Shown in pieces: positions 33,075 to 45,494 of a stretch of 64,000 bases of DNA. Numbering within the stretch: the first letter of the stretch is position 1; each line of letters begins with the position of its first letter. The translations under genes were made by a program, and so were the position numbers. Source of the stretch: Heterohyrax brucei (Eukaryota > Chordata > Mammalia > Hyracoidea > Procaviidae); assembly GCA_028571685.1 (NCBI GenBank), contig CM053158.1, positions 61,906,001 through 61,970,000 of the forward strand. Reading direction: 5' to 3'. Under the pieces are notes generated by a model. The model saw nothing but the letters and a program-made list of their open reading frames with translations. It did no database searches and was not told where the DNA came from.

Positions 33075-36000
33075 ACAGTGTGTCTGACAGTTTGTCACAC
33101 TGTGTGGACTTACATGTTCCTGTGATGCTAGAAGCTCTGCCACTGGTACTTAGATACCAATAGGGTCAGCCATGGCAAACAGGTTTCAGCTGAGCTTCCA
33201 GACTCAGACAGACTAGGAAGAAGAGCCTGGAAGCCTCCTTCAAAAAGGAGTTAGTCAACAAAAACCTTATGAATAGCAGTGGAATATTGTAAGATATAGT
33301 GCTGGAAGATGAGCCTCCCAGGTTGGAAGTTACTCAAAATATGACTGAGGAAGAGCTGCTTCCTCAATGTAGAGTTGACTTTAGTGATGTGAAATGAGTC
33401 AAACTTTCTGGACTTTCATTTGTTAATATGGCACGACTCAAAATGAGGAGAAACAATTGCAGTTTAATAATCAGAATGTGGAATATATGAAGTATGATTC
33501 TAGGAAAATTGGAAGTCATCAAAAATTAAATGGAACACATACACATCAATTTCCTGGGCATTAGTGAACTGAAATAGCCATTTAGAATCACACAATCTTA
33601 TGGTCTACTATTCCAGGAAGGACAACTTGAATGGGAATGACGTTGCATTCACTGTCTAAAAGAACATTTCAAGATCTACCTTGACGTACAATGCTGTCAG
33701 TGATAGGATATCACATTAACTCAAGTTAATATGACTATTATGCAAATTCCCACACCAATCAATAAGGCCCAAAATGAAGAATTTCAAGATTTTTTACCAG
33801 CTTCTGCAGTATGAAATTGATCAAACATGCAATCAAGATGCACTGATAATTACTGGTAACTGGAATGCAGAAGTTGGAAACAAAGATGGATCAGTAGTCA
33901 GAAAATATGATCTTGATGATAAAAATGATGCTGGAGATGGCATGACAGTATTTTGCAGGGCCGACAATTTCCTCACTGCAAATACCTTTATTCAGCAACA
34001 TAAATGGTCACTGGACACATGGATATCACCAGGTGAATGACACAGGAATCAAGCTGAGTACATCTGTGGAAAGAAACGATGGAAAAGCTCAATATCATCA
34101 GTCAGAATAAGGTCAGGTGCCAACTGCAGCAGATACCATCAAGCGTTCATATGGAAGTTTAAAATGAAACTAAAGAAATTAGAAAAGTTCCAGGAAAGCC
34201 AAAGTATGACCTTGTGTACATCCCACCTGAGTTTAAAGACCATTTCAAGAATAGATTTGATGCATTGAATATTAATGACTGAAGATCAGATCAGTTGTGG
34301 AATGACATCAAAGATGTCATACACGAAGAAAGCAAAAGATCATTAAAAAAATTGGAAAGAAAGAAAAGATCTACAATGGATGTCAGAAAAGACTGTAAAA
34401 CTTGCTCTTGAACATTAAGTAGCTAAAGCAAAAGGAAGAAATGATGAAGTAAAAGAGCTGAACAGAACATTCTAAAGGGCAGCTTGAGAAGATAAAGTAT
34501 TACAATAAGAAGTGCAAAGAGCTGCACGTAGAAAACCAAAAGGGAAGAACATACTCTGCATTTCTCAAACTGAAAGAACTCAAGAAAAAATTCAAGTCTT
34601 GAGTTGCAACAGTGAAAAACTCTATAACACAGAAAGCATCAAAGTAAGATGGAATGATTACAGAGTCATTATACCAAAACAAATTGGTTCATATTTAACA
34701 CTTCAAGTGGTAGCATATGCTCAGGAACCATTGGTACTGAAGGAAGAAGTTAAAGTTTCATAAAAGGCATTCATGAAAAACAAGGGTCCAGGAACTGATG
34801 AATCAACAATTGAGATGTTTCAACAAATGAATGCAGCGCTGGAAGTGCTCACTTGTCTATACCAAGGAATTTGCAAGACAGTTACCTGTCCAGCCTAATG
34901 GAAGAGATCCATATTTATGCCTGTTCCCCAGAAAGGTGATTCAGCCAAATGTGGAAATTACAGAACAATATCATTAATACCACATGCAAGTAAAATTTTG
35001 CTGATGATCATTCAAAAGCACCTACAGCACCATATTGACTGGAAAATGGCAGAAATTCAGGCCAGATTCAGATTCATTGCTGACGTCAGATGGATTGTGG
35101 CTGAAAGTAGGGAACACCAGAAAGATGTTTACTTGTGTTTCGTTGACTAGGAAATAAATTTTATTTGACTGTGCAGATTACAACAAATTATGGACAACAT
35201 TTTGGAGAATGGAAATTCTAGAACACTTAATTTTGCTCATGAGGAATCTGTATATGGATCAAGTGGCAGTTATGCAAACAATACAAAGGCACACTGCATA
35301 ACCGTATTTATTCATTTAGTATACTGAGCAAACAATCCAAAAAGCCAGACTCTATGAAGAAGAATGAGTGATCAAGATTGGAAGAGACTCATTAACAACT
35401 TGCATTATGCAGATGACACAATCTTGTTGAAAGTGAAGAGGATTTAAAACACTTACTGATGAAGATCAAAGATCACAGCCTTCACTATGGATTAAACATC
35501 AACATAAAGAAAACAAAAATCCTTACAACTGAACCAATAAGCAACTCCATGATAAACAGAGAAAAGACTTAGGTTGTCAAGGATTTCATTTCACTTAGAT
35601 ACACAATCAACAGCCATGGAAACAGAAGTCAAGGAAATTAAAAAAGTATTACAACGGGCAAATCTGCTTCAAAAGATCGCTTTAAAGTGTCAAAAAACAA
35701 AGATGTTACCTTGAAGACTAAGATGCACCTAACCCAAACCACAGTATTTTCAGTTGCATCATATGCATGTGAAAGCTGGACAATGAATAAAGAAAACACA
35801 AGAAAAACCTTTGAATCAGAGTGTTGCAGAAGACTATTATACCAAGGACTGCCAAAAGAATGAACAGGTCTGTCTTCAAAGAAATATAGCCAGAGTGCTT
35901 TTTAGAAGCAAGGATGGCAAAACTATGCCTCACATACTTTGGAGATGTTGTCAGAATGTGTCGTGGATTGAATTGTGTTCCCCAAAATAGTGTGTGGCGT

Positions 36001-36611
36001 GTTGTCTGGGCCGTGATTCCTGGTATTGTGTGACATTCCTTCAAGTTGTAAATCCAGGCTCTATGATGTTAATGAGTTGGGCTTAGTTTGTGGGTGGGGC
36101 AGAACTCAATGTGTAAGATTGTTTTGTGCCTTCAGGCAGTGTCTTGAGGTCTAAAGGAAAGAAGCTAGCAGAGAGATTTGGAGACTACAGATCACTAAGA
36201 AGTAGCACCTGTAGCTGAGCATGTCTTTTGGAAGCGATACGGGTTCTTGTACCTCAGAAGCTTCTGGTTCAGGGGAAGACTGATGACAAAGACATTCCTC
36301 CAGAGCCTACAAAGAAACACTTGCCCTGGAGCTGACACCCTGAATTTGAAATTTTAGACTACTGGACTGTGACAAAATAAAAATTCACCCTCTAAAGCCC
36401 TCTGCTTGTGGTATTTCAGTTAGAGCAGCATTAACTGACTAAAACAGAAAACAAGGAAGACTCTCAACGAGATGGATTGACACAACGGTTGCGACGGTGG
36501 GCTCAGTCATAAAACAACTGTGACCATGGCGCAGGACTGGGCACTGTCTCATTCTGTTGTGCATAGGATTACTATGAGTTGGAACTGACTCAGCAGCACC
36601 TAATAACAACT
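33075..36611 (+). mobile_element. Near-complete RTE-class retrotransposon
   Basis: A non-LTR element of about 3.05 kb once the LTR at 35959-36446 is removed. The endonuclease part (33774-34040) reads 'DALIITGNWNAEVGN' and 'NTFIQQHKWSLDTW'. The RT start (34917-35150) reads 'NYRTISLIPHASKILL' and 'DVYLCFVD'. Later RT sequence includes 'cttgcattatgcagatgaca' (Y-A-D-D-type box, about 35398). RTE proteins combine an APE endonuclease and a reverse transcriptase in one ORF. The 3' end is 'ctatgagttggaactgactc' followed by 'aataacaac'. Many stops and shifts make it inactive. It lies in ORF2 of the ancestral L1, whose sequence resumes at 36612. Confidence 0.88.
35959..36446 (+). mobile_element. MaLR LTR inside the RTE element
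   Basis: The LTR reads 'tgtcgtggattgaattgtgt' to 'ctgactaaaaca'. RTE sequence precedes it ('cacatactttggagatgttg') and follows it ('agactctcaacgagatggat'), so this is an insertion within an insertion. The flanks 'gaatg' and 'gaaaa' match only partly. Confidence 0.85.
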
Positions 36612-37247
36612 AATATCATTATCAATGGAGAGAGGGTGGAAGTCATCCTCCCAAGACTGAGAACAACACAGGGATGCCCTTATTATTACTTCTATTTAAC
36701 ACTGTGCTGAAAGTCCTAGCTAAACCTATAAGGCATGAAAAAGAAATAAAGAGTATCCAAACTGGTAAGGAAGAAATAAAATTATCCCTGTTTGCAGTTG
36801 ATATGACATTATGCATAGAGATTCCTAAAAGTTCCACAAGAAAACTACTGAAGTCAATAGAAAGATTCAGCAGAGTGGCAGGATATAAGGTCAACATACA
36901 AAAAGCAGTTGGATTCCCATACTCCAGCGACAAAATTCTGAAAAGCAAATTAAAAAACATCAAAAAAACCTTACGATTTATAATAGACCTGATAAAATAA
37001 AATATTGAAGAAAAAAATCTAAGCAGGAACAAGAAAGACTTATACAAAGAAAACTAGGAAACACTACTTCAAGAAATGAAAAGAAAGCTACAAAAATGGA
37101 AAAATATACCATGTTCACAGATAGAAAGTCTCAATGTTGTAAAAATGTCAGTTCTAATCAAAGCAATCTACAGATAAAATACAATCTGGATCCAGATACT
37201 GACAGCATTTTTCAACAAGATGGAAAAACTAAACATTAACTTTACAT
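36612..37247 (+). pseudogene. L1 ORF2 reverse transcriptase part of the ancestral L1
   Basis: Frame 36674-37000 shows 'MPLLLLLFNTVLKVLAKPIR' and, at the catalytic box, 'LSLFAVDMTLC'. The first Asp of the usual F-A-D-D box is Val here. The N-terminal RT part lies upstream of the RTE insert. The sequence breaks at 37260 where L1-B entered and resumes at 44471 with the matching next segment ('gccttggttaagtaaagcat'). Confidence 0.8.
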
Positions 37248-37260
37248 AAAAAAGAAAGCA

Positions 37261-38261
37261 GAGGAGTTGGAGTCAAGATGGCGGACTAAGCACACGTCTC
37301 CTTATATCCCTCTGGAAACCATGATCTGAACTGATAATCAAACGGAGCCTTCTGGTCACCTAATCAGCCCCAGGACATGGCACAGGGCTGTTACTTTGGA
37401 CTTCATACTACTGAGCGAAAAACCTCCTCTCTTACGCTGACTTCTGCACCTGGCTCTCCCTGGCTCACACGGACTGAAGGTAAACGCACCATTTTGACTT
37501 TTTTTTTTCTTCTGTCTTGGCCGGCAGGCGGAGAGGGTCTTGCCTAGCGGCTAGACTCAGACATGCTGCTGGGGGGACAGGCAGGCGAAATTCCCATATT
37601 TTGAGAGGCAGGCTTGGGACTCTGTTAATCTAGTCACTTTGAGCCTGTAATTTTATATCTGCCTCAGCGGTGTTTGTACGGAGTTTCACGGTCAGTGTGC
37701 GGGATGCCATGTTGAATACAGAGATTCTAGTGGGACCTCATTCTTAGCCTGGGAGCCAGCACCTGCAAACAGGACAGTGCTTCTCTGACAGAAATGCAGT
37801 AATTTACCTAGTGCCACCTGCTTTGGGGGTCCTGCAATAGGATCAGAGGAATCACTACCTCTTAGCACCTTTAGCTCTTCTGTCTGCTGCCTGTGTGGAG
37901 GGCGCCATCTTGGATACGGTGGCCGCAGCTGGACTTAATTCTTAACTTGGGAGCTAGAGCCTGCCCACAGGAGAGCGCTTTTCTGTCAGAAAAGCAATAC
38001 TCTATGCAGTGTCATCTAAGGCTAGGCCCTGTCAGCAGGGGCCAACAGGGCAGTAGTACTGCTGTATTCTGAACTAGTTCATATCATCGGGGTTGGATAT
38101 AGTGGCACTCACTTTGCCAGTTGAGAAGAGGGACCTCTGCTCCTGAAAACCTAACTGACTTGTGAAGTGGTCAGATATCTTTTGCTTTACATTTTAAGAC
38201 AGCCCAGAGAAACATCTGCAGTCCATCCTGACAGTACCTCTTCCAGCCTCTACATACTCAC
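37261..38261 (+). promoter_or_regulatory. L1-B 5'-UTR/internal promoter region
   Basis: About 1 kb before ORF1. It contains two tandem ~190-bp units (about 37700-37890 and 37890-38065), each with a 'gccat.ttg.ata' box, 'attctta.c.tgggagc.ag', and 'ttctctgacagaaa'-type blocks. CCAT boxes of this kind are known YY1 sites in other L1 5' UTRs; function here is inferred. A second 'aagatggcgg' lies at the extreme 5' end. Confidence 0.55.
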
Positions 38262-39219
38262 ATGGGACCCAAAAAGAAACAGACACTTGTGGCACACAAG
38301 AAATCAGCCATGGCTTCAGAAGGCTCCCAAACAAAGCAACCAAGGAGTTTTCCAGATGAAGAAACTTCTATGAAAGCTTCAGAAAGTAAACACAAAATGA
38401 TTATATACAGAGCCCTTCTAGACCTTATACAAAATGCAGGAGAACAAAATGAAAAATTAAGCAAGATGTTTGATATGATGGAACACCAGTACTCTGAACT
38501 GAACAGATCAAGAACAAAATCAAAGACATAGAAACTTCCATGCAAAGCCAAGAAAACAGAATGGAACAAATAGAAAAAACAATTTCTGACTTGGAAGACA
38601 GAGCTACTGATGCCAGCGTCTATGAGCAGAAATCAGAAAAAAGAAACAAGAAAAATGAAGAAACATTAAGAAGCATGTGGGACTCTATTAAGAGGAACAA
38701 CCTTCGTTAATTGGAGTCGCTGAACAGGGTGAGACATCTGAGAACACAGACAGTATCGTTGCTGAGCTACTGACAGAAAACTTCCCAGAAATCATGAAGG
38801 AAGAGAATATAGACACGTCAGATGCATATCGTACGCCACCCAATACAGATTTCAAAAGAAAGACTCCAAGACATATTATAATCAAGCTCAACAAAATGAA
38901 ACATCAGCAGCAACTCTTAAAGGCAGCAAGACTCAAGGCAAAGCTAAAATTCAGAGGGAAACCCTGTAGGCTCTCTTCAGATTTCTCAGGAGAAACCATG
39001 CTGGCATGGAGACAGTGGCATGACACATTCAAAGCCTTGAAGGAGAAGAACTTCCAACCAAGAATTATATATCCTGCAAAACTATCCTTCAAATACGAAA
39101 ATGAAATTAAGACATTCCCAGATAAACAGAAACTCAGAGACTTTGTAAAAACCAAACCAAAACTATAAGAAATATTGAAAGAAGTTGTTGGCTCTGGCTT
39201 AGAAGAACAAAACCACTGA
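38262..39219 (+). pseudogene. L1 ORF1 (L1-B), frameshifted
   Basis: It starts with ATG ('MGPKKKQTLVAHKK'), the initiator that L1-A has lost. Compared with L1-A, one base is missing near 38500 (after 'HQYSE') and another near 38707 ('ccttcgttaattgg'), and a Gln codon became TAA at 39166-39168 ('KTKPKL' stop). The coiled coil, RRM ('NIDTSDAYRTPPN') and C-terminal domain ('LSFKYENEIKTFPDKQK') are all recognisable. The original stop is at 39217-39219. RNA-binding function is lost. Confidence 0.9.
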
Positions 39220-39664
39220 CTTTATATTTTAGAACAACTTTACTACTCTAAACTTTACTTAGTTAGGGAAGGCTCCAAAGCCAATCATAGCTTTGATAAG
39301 GAAAGAAGAAATCCAGAGATCATCATGAAAACTATGGTGTTGTCATATTAAAAAGAGGGATGTACCATAGTTGTTGTAGTCCTTCCAGATGGAGAGGAAG
39401 ATGACAAGACTGGTAGTAATTAAAATTGGGTTTATATATAGTTTATTAAGGGGGATCATAGGGGCAGCTGTAAAGCACAACAAAGATGTATCATATCATT
39501 TCAAGAAATGTAACACAGGAGTCTCAACAACCACAAACCAGCTCTGAAAAAGGTGAAAAATCAACTCACAAAAAAGAACGTCCCAGAACAGACTAATAAG
39601 AACAACAGAGAAAACATCAACATAAAAATAAACATATCACAATGGCAGCAGTGAACACATACCT

Positions 39665-42600
39665 ATGAATAATTACATTGAATGTAAATGGACTGAATGC
39701 TCCAGTAAAGAGACATCGAGTGACATCTTGGATCAAAAGATATGACCCATCCATATGTTGTCTACAAGAAACTCACTTGAGACCTAAAGATAGGAACAAA
39801 CTGAAAATTAAAGGTTGGAAGAATATATATCAATCTAACAATGAACAAAGAAGAGCAGGGGTGGCAATTCTAATCTCAGACAAAATCAATTTTAATGTCA
39901 AATCCACCATCATGGACAAAGATGGACACTATTTATTGCTGAAAGGTTCAGTACACAAGCAAGACTTAACTATATTAAATATTTATGCACCTAATATCGG
40001 AGCACGTAAATATGTTGAAGAAACAGTGACTACACTCAAAAGAGAGTTAGATGACTCCACAGTAATAGTGGAAGACTTCAACACTCCACTCTCAACACTA
40101 GACAGATCATCTAGAAAAAAGCTCAGTAAAGATACAGAAGACCTCATTGACACAATTAAACAACTAAACCTCATTGATATATACAGAACTTTCCATTTAT
40201 CAGCAGACAACTACACCTTCTTCTCCAGTGCACATGGAACATTCTCCAGAATTGACCACGTGATAGGTCATAATGCAATGCTCAACAAAATCCATACCAT
40301 TGAATTACTGCAAAGCATTTTCTCAGATCATAAAGCCATAAAAGTTGAAATCAATAGCAGAAAAAACATAGATAGAAAGTGGAACTCTTGGAAACTGAAC
40401 AACATCTTGCTCAAAAAAACATGGGTTATAGAGGAAATCAAGGATGAATTAAAGAAATTCATGGATTCCAATGAGAACGAAAACACTTCCTACCAGAACC
40501 TATGGGATACAGCCAAAGCAGTGCTCAGAGGTCTGTTTATCTCCATAAATGCACACATCTGGAAGTAAGAAAGAAACCAAATCAAGGAACTAACCCTACA
40601 GCTTGAACAAGTAGAAAGAGAACAACAGAGAAACCCCTCAGGCACCAGAAGAAACGGGATCATAAACATTAGAGCAGAGCTAAATGAATTAGAGAACAGA
40701 AAAACAATTGAAAAAATTGAAAAGACGAAAAGCTGGTTTTTTGAGAAGACCAACAAAATTGACAAACCACTGGCTAAACTTTCTAAAGAAACGCAGGAAA
40801 GGAAACAAATAACCCACATTAGAAATGAGAGGGGGGTTGTCACGACAGATGCAACAGAAATAAAAAATATCATAACAGAATACTATGAAAGACTGTACTG
40901 TAACAAATTTGAAAACCTAAGGGAAATGGACCAACTCCTTGACTCATACCACCTACCCAAATTATCACAACATGAAGCAGAACAACTTAATAAATCCATT
41001 ACAAAGGAAGAGATTGAAAAGGTCATCAAAACACTGCCAACCAAAAAAAGTCTGGGCCCAGATGGCTTCACTGTAGAATTCTACCAAGCATTTAGAGAAG
41101 AGTTATCTCCAATACTACTGCAACTATTTCACAGTATACAAAGGGATGGAGTATTCCCAAACTCATTCTATGAAGCCAGCATAACCCTGATACCTAAGCC
41201 AGGGAAAGACCCAACAAAGAAAGAGAACTACAGACCGATATCACTCATGAACTTAGATGCAAAACTCTTCAACAAAATTCTTGCCAATAGAATACAACAA
41301 CATATCAAGAAAATAATCCATCATGACCAAGTGGGATTCATACTAGGGATGCAAGGTTGGTTCAACATCAGAAAAACAATTAATGTGATTAACCACATAA
41401 ATAACACAAAAGACAAGGATCACCTGATTTTGTCCATTGATGCAGAAAAGGCATTTGATAAAGTCCAACACCCATTCATGCTAAAAACTCTTAGCAAAAT
41501 GGGCATAGATGGTAAATTCTTGAACACAATAAGGGCCATTTATACAAAGACAATTGCCCATGTCATCCTGAATGGAGAGAGACTGAAAGATTTTCCCTTG
41601 AGATCAGGAACTAGACAAGGATGCCCACTGTCACCTCTTCTCTTCAACATTGTGCTAGAAGTTTTAATCAGAGCAATTAGATAAGACCAAGAAATAAAGG
41701 GCATCTGCATTGGCAAAGAGGAAGTTAAAATCTCCCTGTTTGCAGATGATATGATTGTATATGCAGAGAATCCCAAGGAATCTATAAGTAAACTACTCAA
41801 ACTGATAGAAGAGTTCAGCAAAGTCTCAGGATACAAGACAAACATAAGTAAATCAGTAGGATTCCTTTATACCAACAACGAGACTGTTAAGGAAGAAATT
41901 ATCAAATCAATACCATTTACAATAGCCCCTAAGAAGATAAAGTGCCTAGGAATTAATCTAACCAGAGAAACAACAGACTTTTACAAAGAAAACTACAAGC
42001 CCTTACTACAAGAAACTAAGAGAGACTTAGATAAATGGAAAAACCTACCCTGCTCATGGATAGGAAGACTTAACATTGTGAAAATGTGTATTTTACCCAA
42101 AGCAATCTATTTGTATAATGCAATCGCAGTACAAGTTCCAGTGACATTTTTTAATGAGATGGAGAAACAAATCACAAATTTTGTTTGGAAAGGGAAGAAG
42201 CCCCAGTTAAGCAAGGTACTACTAAAGAAGAAGAACATACTGGGAGGCCTCTCATTACCTGACTTTAGAACATATTACACTGCCACAGTGGTCAAAACAG
42301 CCTGGTACTGGTATAAGAACAGACAGATCGATCAGTGGAACAGAACTGAGACCCCAGAGATGACACATCTGCCTATCAACAACAGATATTCGACAAAGGC
42401 CCTAAGACATTAAACTGGGGTAAAAACAGTATCTTCAACAAATAGTGCTGGCAAAATTGGATATCCATCTGCAAGAAACTGAAACAAGATCCATATCTTA
42501 CACCTTATACAAAAACCAACTCCAACTGGATAAAAGACCTAAATATCAAACCTAAAACGATAAAGCTCATCCAAGAAAAACTAGGAACAACAATGGAAGT

Positions 42601-43461
42601 TTTAATACACAATATGGACAGACTCCAAAATCTGTCAAACAAACCACAATCATCAGAAGAGAAAATAGATAAATGGGATCTATTAAGAATTAAACACTTT
42701 TGCTCATCTGAAGACTTTATTAATAGAATTAAAAGAACACCTACAGAATGGGAAAAAATATTTGGAAACTCTATGTCAGACTGACACCTGATTTCCATAA
42801 TCTATAAGATACTACAAAATATCAACAAGAAGAAGATAAACCATCCAACTAAGTGATGGGCAAAGAGATGGACAGACATTTCACTAAAGAAGAGATCCAG
42901 GTAGCCAAAGAACACATGCAGACATGTTCACGATCTTTAGTTATTAAAGAAATTCAAATCAAGACGACAATGAGATACCATCTCACCCCAACAAGGTTGT
43001 CCATGATCCAAAAAACACAAAACAACAAATGCTGGAGAGGCTGTGAAGAAAGTGGAACCCTCCTACACTGTTGGTGGGGTTACAAAATGGTCCAGCCTCT
43101 TTGGAAAGCAATCTGGCGCTTCCTTAAAATAACGGATATTCATGTACCATTTGACCCAGTAATTCCACTGCTTGGAATATTTCCTACACAATCAAGGCCT
43201 TTCACACCAACAGACACATGCACCAGAATGTTTATCACAGCACAGTCCCCAATAGCAAAAAGATGGAATCAACCCAGATGCCCCACAACAGAAGATTGGA
43301 TAGGTAAACTATGGTATATATACTCAATGAAGCACTACGCAATCATAAAGAACAGCGATGACTTCAGGAAACATCTCTTGACCTGGTTTCAACTGGAAGA
43401 CATTATGTTGAGTCAAAGTAGTCAGCGACAAAAGGACAAATATTGTATGAGACCTCTATGA
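39665..43461 (+). pseudogene. L1 ORF2 (L1-B), broken
   Basis: The endonuclease part 39678-40568 is open ('PSICCLQETHLRPKD', 'SRIDHVIGHNAML', 'FSDHKAIKVEI'). A Glu-to-stop change follows 'HIWK' at about 40566-40568. The RT part continues in the same frame (40926-41684, '[15 protein letters not shown]', '[13 protein letters not shown]'-type block) to a Gln-to-TAA after 'IRAIR', then 41751-42413 ('[13 protein letters not shown]'). The 'SLFADDM' box lies between, at about 41734-41753. Shifts occur near 42385, and between 42784 and 42853. The C-terminal frame 42853-43461 carries the Cys-rich '[17 protein letters not shown]' and ends 'YCMRPL'. The product cannot be full length. Confidence 0.92.
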
Positions 43462-43516
43462 TAAGATCTCAAAAACAGACTTGTGTATAGAAGAAAAGAC
43501 TCTTTGACAGCTGCAA

Positions 43517-43547
43517 GGGAGGGGAGGGATTGAGGGAGCAGGGAGGG
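43517..43547 (+). other. G-quadruplex-prone polypurine tract in the L1 3' UTR
   Basis: At least four G-runs lie within 31 bases (gggaggggaggg, then gaggg, then gggaggg) early in the 3' UTR of L1-B. The complementary C-rich version is at 2480-2515 in L1-A and about 55700-55735 in the truncated copy. A conserved 3'-UTR polypurine tract is a known feature of mammalian L1s. Confidence 0.7.
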
Positions 43548-45173
43548 TTTAGATTTGATAGTTGCTAGGTATCTGGTTAGGTGAAATCGGTGATAGCACA
43601 CATTAGAAACAAGAACAATATTAAGTGGACTTAAACATAACATGAGTACTCCTTCCATCTTAACCCAATATTGCAAGGATAGAGTAGCTGGGGTAGGGGG
43701 CAGGGGACCATGCTCTTAGGTGAAAGCGAGGCCAATTGGCACAACTAGCGTTTTGCTAAGACGGCTCTCTGCTCCTCACGTTGGTGAGTGGTGTCTGGGG
43801 TCTTAAAAGCTGCCAAGCTGCCATCCGAGGGCACAGCAAATGGTTCCAACTCAGCAGGAATGGATGCTCACCGAGGACCAAAATGACATGGGGGAAATAC
43901 AACCCAGAAGACAAAGAGACCCACATCGGTGGGTGCCTACATAGACTCGGGACTGGAAGAACCGGATGGGGCCTGGCCACCACCAGTGATAGCTGTGATG
44001 GAGCTCACTAAGTTGAGTTTCACTGGCAACACAAGAATAAAAAGGGGTGCAACCTGAGATCGCCACTAAAAGACCTCAATTGATGGTCCAGTGTTTTCAG
44101 GGTTTCCCGGGGAGCATGGCCCTTCTCCCTGATGCTGCCCTTGACCATAAATCATAACGAAGGTCCATGCTTCAGACAGGAATGGATTGGACTTGGTGAT
44201 GCCATGGCCATATATTGGATGCACTTTATGGTTCTATACATCTATAGGATGTCATCCTGCTGACCTCTGGCTGGAGGTAGGAGAGTGGGTGGAGAGGAGT
44301 GAAAAAAGAGACTGTTGGGAGAACGAGGCATGTATGGAGCAGAAAGGAGTAGTGTGCTGTCACCAGACAGGGAGAGCACTGGAATACAGGTTGGTATGTA
44401 AATTTATACGTGAATGTACATTTTCACTCAGTTATATTAAATAAAAAATTAAAAAAAAAAAAAGAAAGCAGCCTTGGTTAAGTAAAGCATTGCTGAAGAA
44501 TAACACAGTCCTCATATTATCTGATCTCAGAATCTACTATACATGGTAGTCAAAACAGGCTGGTACTAGTACGACAACAGACATGTAAATCAATGGAAAA
44601 GAATTGAGAACTTAGACATAAATCCATCTACCTACAGACAGCTGATCTTTGACAAAGCCTAGTGTCCATTAAATGAGGGAAAAGATAATCTCTAACAAAT
44701 GCTGGCAAAACTGGATGTTCATCTTTTAAAAAATGAAACAAGACTCATCCCTCACACTACACCTAAAAATTAACTTGAAATGTCTTAAAGAAGTAAACAA
44801 AGTGCTAAACCTATAAAGATGATGGATGAAAATATAGGGATGGTTCTTAATATATGGCATAAATAAGAAATAAGTCATAAAAATGCACAAACACCAGAAG
44901 ATAAAATAGATAACTGGAATCTCCTAAAAATTAAATACCTGTTGCTCATCAAAAGGGTGAAAAGAAAATCTACAGACTAGGAAAAGTTTGGGAGTGTAAC
45001 AAATCTGACAAAGGTGTAATGTCTAAAAGCTATAGAAAAATCCAACACTGTTATGACAAAAAGACAAATAACTCAGTTGCAAAGAGCAAAGGATGTCAAG
45101 AGACACTTCACTAAACAAGACATTCAGGCTGCTAACAGACATATGAAGAAATGCTCATGATCACTAGTCACTG

Positions 45174-45494
45174 TTGTTGTATCTGTTAGGTGCCATGGGG
45201 TTGATTCTGACTCATAGCAGACCAATGTACAACAGAATGAAATGTTGCCTGGTTCTGTGCCATCCTTACAGTTGTTATACATAAGAATATTGTTACAGCC
45301 AGTGTGTCAGTTCCTCTCATTGAAGATGTTCCTCTTATTGCTGACACTCTACTTTACCAAGCATGATGTTCTTCTCCAGGGACTGGCCCCTTCTCATAAT
45401 ATGTCGCAAGTATGTGGGACATAGTCCCATCATCTTTGCTTCTGAGGAGTATTCTGGCTGAACTTCTTCCAAGATAGATTTGTTCGTTCACTAA
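45174..45494 (-). mobile_element. RTE 3'-end fragment
   Basis: Minus-strand 3' end of the same RTE type as 33075-36611. It begins 'gttgttgtatctgttaggtg' with the complement of the AfroSINE-like tail ('gattctgactcatagcagac') and continues into 'ttctccagggactggcccct' and 'cttccaagatagatttgttc'. It is 5'-truncated and lies in the ancestral L1 ORF2. Confidence 0.8.

Larger units (their letters stand above)
37261..44457 (+). mobile_element. Full-length L1 retrotransposon (L1-B)
   Basis: A complete 7.2-kb plus-strand L1: 5' end 'gaggagttggagtcaagatg' plus 'gcgg', 5' UTR, ORF1, ORF2, a ~1-kb 3' UTR and an A-rich tail. The target duplication 'aaaaaagaaagca' is perfect (37248-37260 and 44458-44470). 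It interrupts the ancestral L1 inside ORF2. It is the same young subfamily as L1-A but carries more damage in ORF1. Confidence 0.95.
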
